This document shows positions 23,894 through 32,500 of a DNA stretch of 64,000 nt, piece by piece. The stretch comes from Dactylosporangium fulvum (GTDB taxonomy: Bacteria > Actinomycetota > Actinomycetes > Mycobacteriales > Micromonosporaceae): assembly GCF_025137375.1 (NCBI RefSeq), contig NZ_CP073720.1:6844501-6908500 (forward strand). The letters are read 5' to 3'. The position numbers and the translations under genes are program-made. Numbering within the stretch: the stretch's first letter is position 1; the number at the start of each line of letters is the position of its first letter. A model generated the notes under the pieces. That model was not told where the DNA came from. It ran no database searches and was given only the letters and a program-made list of their open reading frames with translations.

Positions 23894-24802
23894 ATGAAGG
23901 CGGTGCGGTTCGACGAGTACGGCGGCGTCGACGTTCTCCAGGTGGCCGACGTACCGGTCCCTGAACCGAGCCGGGGGCAGGTGTTGGTCGAGGTGAAGGC
24001 CGCGTCGATCAACCCCGGTGAGGCGAAGATCCGGGACGGATCGTTGCAGGCGATCTGGCCGGCCACCTTCCCGTCGGGTGAGGGCACCGACCTGTCCGGG
24101 ATCGTGACGAAGACCGGCCCGGGGGTCCGGGGAGTCGTTCCCGGTGACGAGGTCATCGGCTTCACCGACGAGCGTTCCAGCCACGCCGAGTATGCGGTCG
24201 TGCCGGCGCAGAATCTGACGGCGAAGCCTGCGAACGTGTCCTGGGAGGCCGGCGGGTCGTTGGGCGTCGCCGGGACCACCGCCTATGCCGCGGTGCGCGC
24301 GGTGTCGCCGAGGCCGGGCGAGACGGTTGCGGTGTCGGGCGCCGCAGGTGGCGTGGGCTCCATGGCCGTCCAGTTGGCCCGGCGGGCGGGGGCTGAGGTG
24401 ATCGGCATCGCCGGTCCGGGCAACCGCGACTGGCTGGCCGCGCACGCGGTCACGCCCGTCGACTACGGTGCGGGCCTGGCCGACCGGCTGCGTGAGACAG
24501 CGGTCGACGCGTTCATCGACACCCACGGCGACGGTTACGTGCAGCTGGCGATCGAGCTGGGCGTGGCGCCGGAGCGTATCGATACGATCGTCGACTTCCC
24601 CGCCGCGCAGGAGTACGGGGTGAAGGCCGAGGGCACCGAGAGCGCGAGGAACGCGGCGGTCCTGGCCGAACTCGCCGCGCTGGCCGCCTCCGGCGACCTG
24701 GACGTGCCGATTGCCGGGGTGTTCCGGCTCGACGATGTCCGCGCGGCGTTCGAGCAGCTGGAGCAGGGCCACACCCAGGGCAAGATCGTCCTGCGGCCGT
24801 GA
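23894..24802 (+). CDS. Zinc-free quinone oxidoreductase-like MDR protein
   Basis: A 302-residue medium-chain dehydrogenase. It opens MKAVRFDEYGGVDVLQVADV, with the cofactor motif SGAAGGVGSMAVQLAR near residue 150 and an MDR C-terminal segment (VFRLDDVRAAFEQLEQGHTQGKIVL). No zinc-ligand Cys/His set is visible, fitting the NADPH:quinone reductase branch. The ATG at 23894 has GGAG upstream. It may be cotranscribed with the preceding SDR. Confidence 0.88.
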   Translation: MKAVRFDEYGGVDVLQVADVPVPEPSRGQVLVEVKAASINPGEAKIRDGSLQAIWPATFPSGEGTDLSGIVTKTGPGVRGVVPGDEVIGFTDERSSHAEYAVVPAQNLTAKPANVSWEAGGSLGVAGTTAYAAVRAVSPRPGETVAVSGAAGGVGSMAVQLARRAGAEVIGIAGPGNRDWLAAHAVTPVDYGAGLADRLRETAVDAFIDTHGDGYVQLAIELGVAPERIDTIVDFPAAQEYGVKAEGTESARNAAVLAELAALAASGDLDVPIAGVFRLDDVRAAFEQLEQGHTQGKIVLRP

Positions 24803-24833
24803 CCGCTTTTCCTCAGGCCGCGCCGGGACGTGT

Positions 24834-25184
24834 TCATTGTGTGAGGAGGATGCCGAGGCAGGCCGCTGCGAGCGCCAGGAAGGCGCCGGGGATTGCGATG
24901 TTGCGGTACACACCGGCGCGGACATGCGCGGCAAGGGCTCCGATGAAGAACAGCACCAAACCGGTCGCAGCGGCGACGCCGATGAGGCTGGCGCCGAGCA
25001 ACGCGAGCACAAGTCCGGCCGCTCCGGCCGCCTTGAGGGTTCCGAGCAGCGGCAGCCAGGACCGGGGGACACCGACTTCAGCCGCGTTGGCGAGGACGAA
25101 TCGCGCGCCTGCCAAGTCGGCAACGGCGATCACCGCGTTGGCGATGATCGCTGTAACGGTGACGACGACGCCTACGGTGTGCAC
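24834..25184 (-). CDS. DoxX-like membrane protein
   Basis: A 116-residue protein with four hydrophobic helices and the DoxX-type pattern VGVPRSWLPLLGTLKAAGAAG followed by hydrophobic spans. The GTG at 25184 is the first start consistent with the DoxX length. It follows a small ABM-like gene in the same direction with an 11-bp gap, suggesting an operon. The function is not established for this subgroup. Confidence 0.8.
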   Translation of the reverse strand: MHTVGVVVTVTAIIANAVIAVADLAGARFVLANAAEVGVPRSWLPLLGTLKAAGAAGLVLALLGASLIGVAAATGLVLFFIGALAAHVRAGVYRNIAIPGAFLALAAACLGILLTQ

Positions 25185-25195
25185 GCTGTCCCGTC

Positions 25196-25501
25196 TCAGC
25201 CGAAGGCGCGGTAGGCGCCGAGGACCGCCAGTGGTCGCGGTGTCGGTGCCGCGCCCACGGACCACTTGGCCACGGTCGCTTGGAGGTGCCGGGCCGCTGC
25301 GATGCCGGGAAGGGGATTTTCCACACCGTCGGCCAACTCGAGCAGGGCGATGAACTCCGAGGTGTCGGCCGCGTGCAGGTAGAGGTACCGGATGCCGTCC
25401 GGTTGCGCCTCCGCGACGGCGGCGAAGGCGTTCTCGACCGCCTCGACAACGTCGGCGATACCTTCGTCGGCGATCTGGTAGCGAATCATCAGCAACGCCA
25501 T
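25196..25501 (-). CDS. Small protein, possibly ABM/dimeric alpha-beta barrel type
   Basis: A 101-residue soluble protein starting ALLMIRYQIADEGIADVVEA and containing RYLYLHAADTSEFIALLELA. The alternating pattern and length resemble antibiotic-biosynthesis-monooxygenase-like dimeric barrels, but no catalytic residues can be assigned. It is first of two genes divergent from the LysR regulator, which probably controls them. Confidence 0.7.
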   Translation of the reverse strand: MALLMIRYQIADEGIADVVEAVENAFAAVAEAQPDGIRYLYLHAADTSEFIALLELADGVENPLPGIAAARHLQATVAKWSVGAAPTPRPLAVLGAYRAFG

Positions 25502-25607
25502 GGCGTCTCCTTCTCGGTGTTGGGCCTCGCGAGCGGTACCCGCGCTGCCTCAAGCCTGGCCGAACTGCCGGGCGTTGTTCCAATGCCGTTGTCGATAACC
25601 TGTCGGC

Positions 25608-26492
25608 ATGGACGTCGACACGCGGTTGCTGCGGTACTTCGTGGCGGTCGCGGACGAAGGCAATCTCACCCGTGCCGCGCACCGGCTCTTTGTGACCCAA
25701 CCCGCGCTCACCAAGCAGATCAAACACCTTGAGACATTGATGGGCGCCCAGTTGTTCGTGCGGTCCCGGGCCGGCATGGCCCTGACCGAACCGGGCCGGG
25801 CACTGGCGCTGCGGGCGCCGGCGTTGCTCGCGGCTCTGGACGATGCGGCGCGGGAGACCAGGACCGCAGCCAGTCAGGTCACCCGTGTGCTGAGGGTCGG
25901 GTTCCTCGCCAGCGCCGCGAACGAGGCGACCGCACGGATCGTCAAGGCATTCACCGATCGTCGACCTGGCTGGCGCGTCGGGATGCGTCAGGCCAATTGG
26001 TCGGACCCGTCCGCCGGGCTCGCCGACGGCGAGGTCGACGTGGCCCTGCTCCGGTTACCGTTTCCCGGGCAGGACCGGATGCGGGTCGAGGCGCTGGCCA
26101 CCGAGCCCCGATGGGTCGCGCTTCCCAGCACCCACCCCCTTGCCGGCCGCGACCAGATCTCCTTCCGGGAACTCTGGGACGAACCGTTCGTCGCCGCACG
26201 ATCCGAGACCGGCTCGTGGCGTGACTACTGGTTGGCCATCGACGCACGCGACGGCCATCAGGTCCGGATCGGCGCAGTCACCGACCAGCCCGACGAATGG
26301 CTCAACGCGATCGCGAACGGATACGGCATCGCGCTGGCGCCCGCCTCCGCCGCCCGCTTCTACGCACGCCCCGGCGTGGCCTACCGCCCGGTCACCGGCG
26401 TCAGCCCTACGCGGATCGGCGTCGCATGGACGCCGTCCGCCGACGCCGATCCGGTCGTCCACGACTTCGTCCGTTGCTGCCTGAACAGCTGA
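25608..26492 (+). CDS. LysR-family transcriptional regulator
   Basis: A 294-residue LysR regulator. The N-terminal winged helix is DTRLLRYFVAVADEGNLTRA, then AAHRLFVTQPALTKQIKHLE (residues about 4-43), followed by a periplasmic-binding-protein-like effector domain from about residue 95 (LRVGFLASAANEATARI). It is divergent from the ABM-like and DoxX genes, the classic LysR target arrangement. The inducer is unknown. Confidence 0.9.
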   Translation: MDVDTRLLRYFVAVADEGNLTRAAHRLFVTQPALTKQIKHLETLMGAQLFVRSRAGMALTEPGRALALRAPALLAALDDAARETRTAASQVTRVLRVGFLASAANEATARIVKAFTDRRPGWRVGMRQANWSDPSAGLADGEVDVALLRLPFPGQDRMRVEALATEPRWVALPSTHPLAGRDQISFRELWDEPFVAARSETGSWRDYWLAIDARDGHQVRIGAVTDQPDEWLNAIANGYGIALAPASAARFYARPGVAYRPVTGVSPTRIGVAWTPSADADPVVHDFVRCCLNS

Positions 26493-26533
26493 AACAGCCC
26501 AGTGCTCGTCATCATCTGTGTTCGACACCGCGG

Positions 26534-28483
26534 CTACGGCAGCCGGCCGTCCGCACGCAGGTGGGGGCCGGCCACCTCGTGGAGCGCGCCGGTGTCGGTG
26601 CTGACGAGCAGTGTCTCGCCGTCCGGGAACCACCACACCCCGTTGATCAACGGTGGGGCCGGCAGTTCGTGCACCACCTTGCCCGCGTCGAGGTCCCACA
26701 GGCGGATCGCGTCGGGGTGGGGGGTCACGAACATGCCGGCCGCGGACAGGTCACCGCGTCCGGTGAACTCCTCCGTCTCGATGCGGTCGTGCCGGACGGT
26801 GCCGTCGGTCAGGTCGGTCACGGCGAGCCAGCCCCGGCACGACGGGTCCCGATCGTTCGGGTACGAACGCGCCTCCACGAGCAGGGACCGGTCCGGGTAC
26901 AGGTGATGGATACGGGCGTAGTACCGACCGGTGTAGGCCTTCTGGGCGACGCGGCGGCGCGCGACGGTGTTGTACTCGACGGTGTAGCGGTCGCCGCGCA
27001 GCAGCAGCCGGTGCTCGTCGAGCGGGTCGGCGGCGTAGAGGGTCCAGTCCAGCGCTGAGCTGTCCACAGTGGACAACGTGGTGGCGTCGAGCAGGTGCAG
27101 ACCACCGAGGCCCCGCCGCGGCGCCTCTGTTGCCACCAGCACCAGGCCGCTGCCGGGAAGGGGCCGGATCAGCGTCACGTCGCCTCTCGACTGAAGCCAC
27201 CCGCTCTCGGCCGACAGGGCGGCGGTCCGCGCCGAACCGTCGAGCGACCACCGCTGGACGCTGCCGCCGTAGCTGGTGTAGAGCTCGTCGCCGGTGAGGT
27301 GGACCGCCCGGCTCGGTCGGCTCTGATCGGACCCGTCGATGACGGCGACCGGGTCGGCCTGACCGCGGGACCACACGAACACCCAGCGGTCGCGTGCGGC
27401 CGTGGCGAACCGCTCGCCGTCGAAGGAGACGTCGTGCACCGGGCTGTCGTGGCCGGCCGGGTGGTCGGGTGCGCCGCCCTGCTTCGCCAGCGGTTCGACG
27501 CGCGCGCCCGTGCCGACCGCCACGAGTTGCGGCGTGACACCGGCGATGCCCACCGAACGCCACACGGGCCAGGTCCGGCGGACCGTGCCGGACTCCGGGT
27601 CCCGCTCGCAGACCTCCCCGTACCGCGTGCAGATCAGCCGGTCTCCGGCGAGGCGCGACCAGTTGGTCGAGTCCGCGGACCACACCACCTGCCCTGCCAC
27701 CGGGTCGACGGCGGCGATCACGCTGCGGCCGTGGACGAGGACGAGGCCGCCGGGTGTGAGGCCGACAACGGTGGCCTCGACGTTCTCGACGGTGTGGAGC
27801 AGTCGCGCCTTCGGCGCGGCCGCCGAGCGTCGGGTTCCGGGCGCCGGCGCGGGTGGCAGCGTCCAGGCGAGGACCTGGTTGCCGGCGCTCGCCACCACGA
27901 GATCACCGCGCACCGCGACCGAGCCCACCGCCTTGCGCGGGCCGGTCAGGACGTGCCGGACAGTGCCGGCTACGGCGTCGACGACCACCACCCGTCCGGT
28001 CCTGCCCTGCGCGGTACCCACGGCGACCAGGGCACCGTCGTCGCCGACCGCCATGTCGGTAGGCCGCGACGGCAGGTCGACGTGCCGGGCCTGCCAGGTG
28101 TCGGTGTCGAGCACCACGACCGTGGCGGGCTCGCCGCACCGGATCGCCACCCTGCCGCCACCGGCAACCAGGCAGCGCCAACCTCGGTCGTCGACCGGCA
28201 CACCGACCGGCACGGTACGCACCGGTGCCAGATCACGGACGCGGTACACGCCGAGCGTCGACGGGTTGTCGGTGAGCGCGGCCACGACGAGGTCGCCGAC
28301 CGGCACGAAACCGATGACCCGGTCCCCGCCCACGACCGCGCCTGTCTCGACGTCCATGGCCTGCAGGACGTCGGTGGGGCCCGACAACACACCGCAGAGC
28401 AGCAGCGTGCGACCGTCGGCGGCGAACGTCGACCGGGTCGAGCGGGTCAGGGAACGGAACGCGTCCGAGCCATAGGTCTGCAC
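26534..28483 (-). CDS. Beta-propeller (WD40/PQQ-like repeat) protein
   Basis: A 649-residue protein built of about a dozen repeated blade-like units, such as GTVRHVLTGPRKAVGSVAVR, AGQVVWSADSTNWSRLAGDR and SPVHDVSFDGERFATAARDR. No signal peptide or membrane segment is evident, so it looks cytoplasmic. GTG 28483 is preferred; the frame is open further up but would enter the methyltransferase gene. It lies 61 bp downstream of the last TOMM-cluster gene on the same strand with no strong terminator, so it may be part of that transcript. Role unknown. Confidence 0.75.
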   Translation of the reverse strand: MQTYGSDAFRSLTRSTRSTFAADGRTLLLCGVLSGPTDVLQAMDVETGAVVGGDRVIGFVPVGDLVVAALTDNPSTLGVYRVRDLAPVRTVPVGVPVDDRGWRCLVAGGGRVAIRCGEPATVVVLDTDTWQARHVDLPSRPTDMAVGDDGALVAVGTAQGRTGRVVVVDAVAGTVRHVLTGPRKAVGSVAVRGDLVVASAGNQVLAWTLPPAPAPGTRRSAAAPKARLLHTVENVEATVVGLTPGGLVLVHGRSVIAAVDPVAGQVVWSADSTNWSRLAGDRLICTRYGEVCERDPESGTVRRTWPVWRSVGIAGVTPQLVAVGTGARVEPLAKQGGAPDHPAGHDSPVHDVSFDGERFATAARDRWVFVWSRGQADPVAVIDGSDQSRPSRAVHLTGDELYTSYGGSVQRWSLDGSARTAALSAESGWLQSRGDVTLIRPLPGSGLVLVATEAPRRGLGGLHLLDATTLSTVDSSALDWTLYAADPLDEHRLLLRGDRYTVEYNTVARRRVAQKAYTGRYYARIHHLYPDRSLLVEARSYPNDRDPSCRGWLAVTDLTDGTVRHDRIETEEFTGRGDLSAAGMFVTPHPDAIRLWDLDAGKVVHELPAPPLINGVWWFPDGETLLVSTDTGALHEVAGPHLRADGRLP

Positions 28484-28544
28484 CGCGGCAACGCTAACAG
28501 CGGCGCGCCACACCGCCGGATGACCAGCGCCGCACGGTCCGGAC

Positions 28545-29360
28545 CTACCCGGACACGGTCCTGCGGAAGCCTGCCCGGTCGAGGGCGACCACACCGTCGA
28601 CGAGCGCACGGCTGGTGACGCCGGGAGCCGGGCCGTACCGGAGGCGCGACACCGGCAGGGCCCGATAGCCCACCACCTGCCAGCCAGGTTCCTCCAGGGG
28701 GGCCAGTGAATCCAGCCCGAAGAGCGACAGCCCGCCGGGGACGCGCCCGGCGATGGTCCGCATCTGCCGGGCGGAGCCCTCGCTGACGATATCGGCGAGC
28801 CAGTGGACGACGGCGGTCCGGCTCGTGAGCGTGGCGGCCAGCGCGGTGACCGCCCCGGTCGGCAGGTACACCAGCAGGCCCTCGGTGACCACGATGACGT
28901 CGCCGGATCGTCCCGCCTCGTCCACCACGGCGGTCACCGCGGTTTCGTCACGGACGTCGAGGCCGACCCGGCGTACCGGACAGGTGGGCTGCCGGCCGTG
29001 CAGGGCGCGGCTCTTGAGCTCGATGACGGCCGGGTCGTCGGCCTCGACCGTCTCCCGACAGCCGGGCAGCCGCATCCGGTACGGCCGCGTGCAGAAGCCG
29101 GCGCCGAGGTTCACCACCGCGGCCCCCGGCCACCGGTCCAGCGCCTCGGCGAGCATCCGGTCGATGAGGACGGTACGGCCGACAACCTCGTCAAGCCCGG
29201 CGTCGGCGAGCCTCGCGACCTGTGCGGCGGCCCCGCTGGGCGTGAACAGTTCGGCGAGCGGGTCCGACAGCCGCGGGCGGGGACGGCGGCTCTCCGCGGC
29301 CCGGCAGGCCGCCGCGGCGTATGCGGTGGCCTGTACGGCCCGGTCGACGAGGGGGTTCAC
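28545..29360 (-). CDS. LCM-type SAM-dependent methyltransferase of the TOMM cluster
   Basis: A 271-residue protein of the leucine carboxyl methyltransferase (LCMT/PPM1) family. Motif I is VVNLGAGFCTRPYRM with a preceding RTVLIDRMLAEAL segment; later motifs include DVRDETAV and VIVVTEGLLVYLP. GTG 29360 overlaps the exporter permease stop (GTGA), making it the last tightly coupled gene of the cluster. LCM enzymes methylate carboxyl groups, so the C-terminal Trp carboxylate of the peptide is a plausible target, but this is inference. Confidence 0.85.
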   Translation of the reverse strand: MNPLVDRAVQATAYAAAACRAAESRRPRPRLSDPLAELFTPSGAAAQVARLADAGLDEVVGRTVLIDRMLAEALDRWPGAAVVNLGAGFCTRPYRMRLPGCRETVEADDPAVIELKSRALHGRQPTCPVRRVGLDVRDETAVTAVVDEAGRSGDVIVVTEGLLVYLPTGAVTALAATLTSRTAVVHWLADIVSEGSARQMRTIAGRVPGGLSLFGLDSLAPLEEPGWQVVGYRALPVSRLRYGPAPGVTSRALVDGVVALDRAGFRRTVSG

Positions 29361-30091
29361 TCCCAACGGAACAGCCTGGCGGCGCCGGCGGCGCAGATCA
29401 CGATGGTGCCGCCCAGCACCGTGAGGGCGACGCCGATCGAGTCGCCGCGGTCGAGCCAGGCCCATTGCAGTGACTCGATCGCGTAGGTCAGCGGTAGAGC
29501 GTCACTGATCTTCCGCATCCAGTCGGGCATCAGCTCGAGCGGGACGGTGGCCCCGGTGAGGAAGATCATCGGGAAGTAGACCAGGTTGGCGATGACCAGC
29601 GCCGTCTGCTCGCTGCGGGCGATCGAGGCGATGAGCAGGCCGATACCGAACATGGCGGCGCCGGACAGCAGCGCGATACCGGCGAACGCGAGTGGCCGGG
29701 CCGGTGCGTGCAGCCCGAACACGAATGCGCCGACGACGACGAGCAGCGCGACGCCCAGCACGCAGATGACGATGTTGACCAGCAGTTGTGCGGTGAGGAA
29801 CACGGTGGGCCGGGCGGGGGTGGCGCGGAGCCGGCGCAGGAACCCGCGGGAGCGGTACTCAACCATGCCGAGCGGGAAGCTCATCAGCCCGGCGACGGCG
29901 AGGACGAGGCCGACATAGGCGGGCACCGACACGTCGACGGTGCCCAGGCCGTCCCAGAGGTCGGACGGTTCGTTGCCGTAGATGCCGCCGAAGATGCCGA
30001 GCACCATGACCGGGAACACGAGGCCGAAGAACAGCGGCGGGAAGTTGCGCAGCATCCGCTTCGACTCGAACGCCAGCACGCTAGGAAACAT
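29357..30091 (-). CDS. ABC-2 type exporter permease of the TOMM cluster
   Basis: A 244-residue ABC-2 permease with about six helices, opening FPSVLAFESKRMLRNFPPLF and containing YRSRGFLRRLRATPARPTVF and MIFLTGATVPLELMPDWMRK, which are typical of this family. It overlaps the ATPase gene by 11 bp and the methyltransferase by 4 bp. With the ATPase it resembles the SagG/H/I export module and probably exports the modified peptide and/or gives self-protection. Confidence 0.88.
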   Translation of the reverse strand: MFPSVLAFESKRMLRNFPPLFFGLVFPVMVLGIFGGIYGNEPSDLWDGLGTVDVSVPAYVGLVLAVAGLMSFPLGMVEYRSRGFLRRLRATPARPTVFLTAQLLVNIVICVLGVALLVVVGAFVFGLHAPARPLAFAGIALLSGAAMFGIGLLIASIARSEQTALVIANLVYFPMIFLTGATVPLELMPDWMRKISDALPLTYAIESLQWAWLDRGDSIGVALTVLGGTIVICAAGAARLFRWE

Positions 30092-31040
30092 TCACGTTGT
30101 CCGCTTCGCTCGAGGCCGGCCCGGCGGCCTGTCCGGTCAGGTTCAGATAGGCGTCGTCGAGGGAGGGCGGCAGTTCCCGCGGGGTGCAGCCGTGGTCGGC
30201 CAGCACGCGGTTGACCTCCGCCCGCCGTGCCGGCTGCACGTCGAGGAGCAGCCGCTGCCCGGCCTGTTGCACCCGCACGCCGGTCCCCAGCGCGGTGAGG
30301 CTGTCGCGCAGCTCGCGATTGCCACCGGAGCCGTCGAGCACGAGCCGGGCCGTGTCGCCGGCGTGCTCGCGGATCAGGTCGCTGGGCGTGCCGGTGGCGA
30401 CGATGCGGCCTTTGAGGAGCACGTTGACCCGGTCGCAGAGGTACTCGACCTCCTCCATGTGGTGCGAGGTGATCACGACGGTGAGGCCCTCGTCGTTGCG
30501 GCGGCGCAGCTCGTCCCACACCACGCGCCGGGCCGCGGGGTCCAGTCCGTTGGTGAGCTCGTCGAGGAAGACCACCTGCGGGTCGTTCAGCAACGCCAGG
30601 ACCAGCGACAGACGCTGCTGCTGGCCGCCGGACAACTTGACGACCTGACTGCGCCGCTGCTCGGTCAGGCCGAACCGGTCGAGCAGTTCGCGGTGGTCTG
30701 CCGGGCCGGGGTAGAACGACGCGAAGAGCCGGCACATCTCCTCGACGGTGGCGCGGGGCGGATAAACGAGCTGCTGGAGCTGGACGCCGGCGATGCGGGT
30801 CATCCGGGTGCGGTCGGCGGCGGGGTCGAAGCCGCCGACGCGGATCGTGCCCGTCGCCGGCTTCCGCAGCCCTTCGACGCACTCCAGCAACGAGGTCTTG
30901 CCGGAGCCGTTGGGGCCGATCAGACCGACGACCTGGCCTTCGGCGGCGCTCAGGTCGACCTTGTCGACGGCGGTCAGATCACCGTAGCGGACGGTGACGT
31001 CGCGGGCGTCGACAAATGGTCCGGATACTTGTTGGCTCAC
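30081..31040 (-). CDS. ABC exporter ATPase of the TOMM cluster
   Basis: A 319-residue ATPase with Walker A GPNGSGKTS (residues about 42-50), signature LSGGQQQR and Walker B VVFLDELTNGLD. The C-terminal extension of about 90 residues is typical of drug/bacteriocin exporter ATPases (DrrA-like). It partners the ABC-2 permease immediately downstream. The 15-bp gap to the preceding CPBP gene indicates cotranscription. Confidence 0.9.
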   Translation of the reverse strand: MSQQVSGPFVDARDVTVRYGDLTAVDKVDLSAAEGQVVGLIGPNGSGKTSLLECVEGLRKPATGTIRVGGFDPAADRTRMTRIAGVQLQQLVYPPRATVEEMCRLFASFYPGPADHRELLDRFGLTEQRRSQVVKLSGGQQQRLSLVLALLNDPQVVFLDELTNGLDPAARRVVWDELRRRNDEGLTVVITSHHMEEVEYLCDRVNVLLKGRIVATGTPSDLIREHAGDTARLVLDGSGGNRELRDSLTALGTGVRVQQAGQRLLLDVQPARRAEVNRVLADHGCTPRELPPSLDDAYLNLTGQAAGPASSEADNVNVS

Positions 31041-31055
31041 CGTTGTCGGGCCTCC

Positions 31056-31817
31056 TCATCGGGGCACTGCAGCCGCGACGGGAACGGCCCGGCGCGCGCT
31101 GGTCTGGGTGTAGTACGCGGCGAACGAGGCGTGCACCGCGATCGCCGGAAGAACGCTGCCTTCGACGGCCACCAGCAACCCGCACACCACCGCGAGCACC
31201 ACACTGGACAGTGCGAGCACGGTGGCCTGCAGGGCCGTCTCGGTGAGCAGTACCTGGCCGACGGTAAAGACCGCACCGCTGATCGCGATCGCTGCCCAGA
31301 CCGGTGTACCGGTGGTCAGCAGGCCGCCGAGGAAGACGCCGCGGAAGAAGAACTCCTCGACGGCGGCGCTGGTCGCCGGAACGGCGTAGCGCCACAGCCG
31401 GGGCAGCGCCAGGATCTCGGTGATCCAGCGGACGCCGGTGACCGCGCCGGGCACGTCGATGCGGGGTCGCACGGTGTACAGGGTGGACATCGCGAACGCG
31501 GTCAGCGCACTGGCGCCGACGGCGGTGAGCAGCAGCAGGCCGACGCCGTGCGGGGTGACGTGCCAGACGATCAGGCCGGCCAGGCTGAGGTCGCCGGCGT
31601 AGAGGACGACAACCGATGCCAGGGCGCCACCGGCCAGGTAGATCAGGGTGCCCAGGATCGGGAACACGTATCTGCCGGGCAGCCCGGTCCGGCCCGCGAC
31701 CGCCATGCGGACACGCTGGCGGGTACGGTTGCGCCGGAAGGGCAAGCGGTACAGGGCGAGCCAGACCGCGGTGGCGACGGTGGCGATGGCGGCGAATGCC
31801 GCCGCGTCGCGGGTCAC
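31056..31817 (-). CDS. CPBP-family intramembrane protease 2 of the TOMM cluster
   Basis: A 253-residue membrane protein with about seven helices and the CPBP/Abi motif EEFFFRG (Glu154, Glu155, Arg159), plus HASFAAYYT near the C-terminus as the second motif. The GTG overlaps the stop of the first CPBP gene (GTGA). In streptolysin S clusters SagE is a CPBP protease implicated in leader cleavage and/or immunity. Two paralogues here may divide these roles, which is inference. Confidence 0.85.
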   Translation of the reverse strand: MTRDAAAFAAIATVATAVWLALYRLPFRRNRTRQRVRMAVAGRTGLPGRYVFPILGTLIYLAGGALASVVVLYAGDLSLAGLIVWHVTPHGVGLLLLTAVGASALTAFAMSTLYTVRPRIDVPGAVTGVRWITEILALPRLWRYAVPATSAAVEEFFFRGVFLGGLLTTGTPVWAAIAISGAVFTVGQVLLTETALQATVLALSSVVLAVVCGLLVAVEGSVLPAIAVHASFAAYYTQTSARRAVPVAAAVPR

Positions 31818-32500
31818 GGCGCCTCCTTGCGCGGCAGCACGGTGAGCACGACGACGTTCTGCACCGCGTGCGCCACCAGCGGGACCAGCACGTTGTGGCC
31901 GCCGAGCAGGTAGAGCAGGCCGAAGCCGACGCCGGTGATGGTCTTCTGCGCGACGGTCACGGCGCCGAAGTACAGGTGGTTGAGGCCGTACACGATGGCG
32001 GTGACCACGAGTGCCGCCGCGGCCGGCCAGCCCAGGACCTGATCCAGCAGGTGCAGTCCCACGCCCCGGAACAGCACCTCCTCCGCGGCGGCGACACCGA
32101 CCGAGGCGAGCACCACCCAGACCGACCCGCCCGCCACGAGACGGTGCAGCGCGATGCCGGCCAGCCGCCGGTGCCGGATCGCCAGCAGCGCCGCCCCGGC
32201 GGCCCACTCGAGCACCGGGGCGAGGCACCCGAACGCCACCGCGGCGGCGTACCAGCGCCAGTCGACGGGCGAGGAGAACTCCCATCGCATCGGCGCGAGC
32301 GTGGCGACCAGCGCCGCCGTCGCGATCAACGCTGCGGCGAACATCAACTGCCCGGTCACGGCGCGGTCGAGGCGGCGCGGCGCCCAGCCGGGTATACCGG
32401 TGCCGCTGAGGACGCCGGAGAGGGTCAGCCGGAACGCCTGCGCCGGGAACGCCGCGCAGAGCAGGACCAGCACGCTAAGGCAGAGGGTGCGGGTGGTCAT
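31814..32500 (-). CDS. CPBP-family intramembrane protease 1 of the TOMM cluster
   Basis: A 228-residue polytopic membrane protein with the CPBP motif EEVLFRG (Glu140, Glu141, Arg145), His175 in YGLNHLYFG and His211 in VAHAVQN, the expected metal-site residues of CAAX-type intramembrane proteases. It overlaps the YcaO gene end by 26 bp. It is a SagE-like candidate for cleaving the leader from the modified peptide. Confidence 0.87.
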   Translation of the reverse strand: MTTRTLCLSVLVLLCAAFPAQAFRLTLSGVLSGTGIPGWAPRRLDRAVTGQLMFAAALIATAALVATLAPMRWEFSSPVDWRWYAAAVAFGCLAPVLEWAAGAALLAIRHRRLAGIALHRLVAGGSVWVVLASVGVAAAEEVLFRGVGLHLLDQVLGWPAAAALVVTAIVYGLNHLYFGAVTVAQKTITGVGFGLLYLLGGHNVLVPLVAHAVQNVVVLTVLPRKEAP

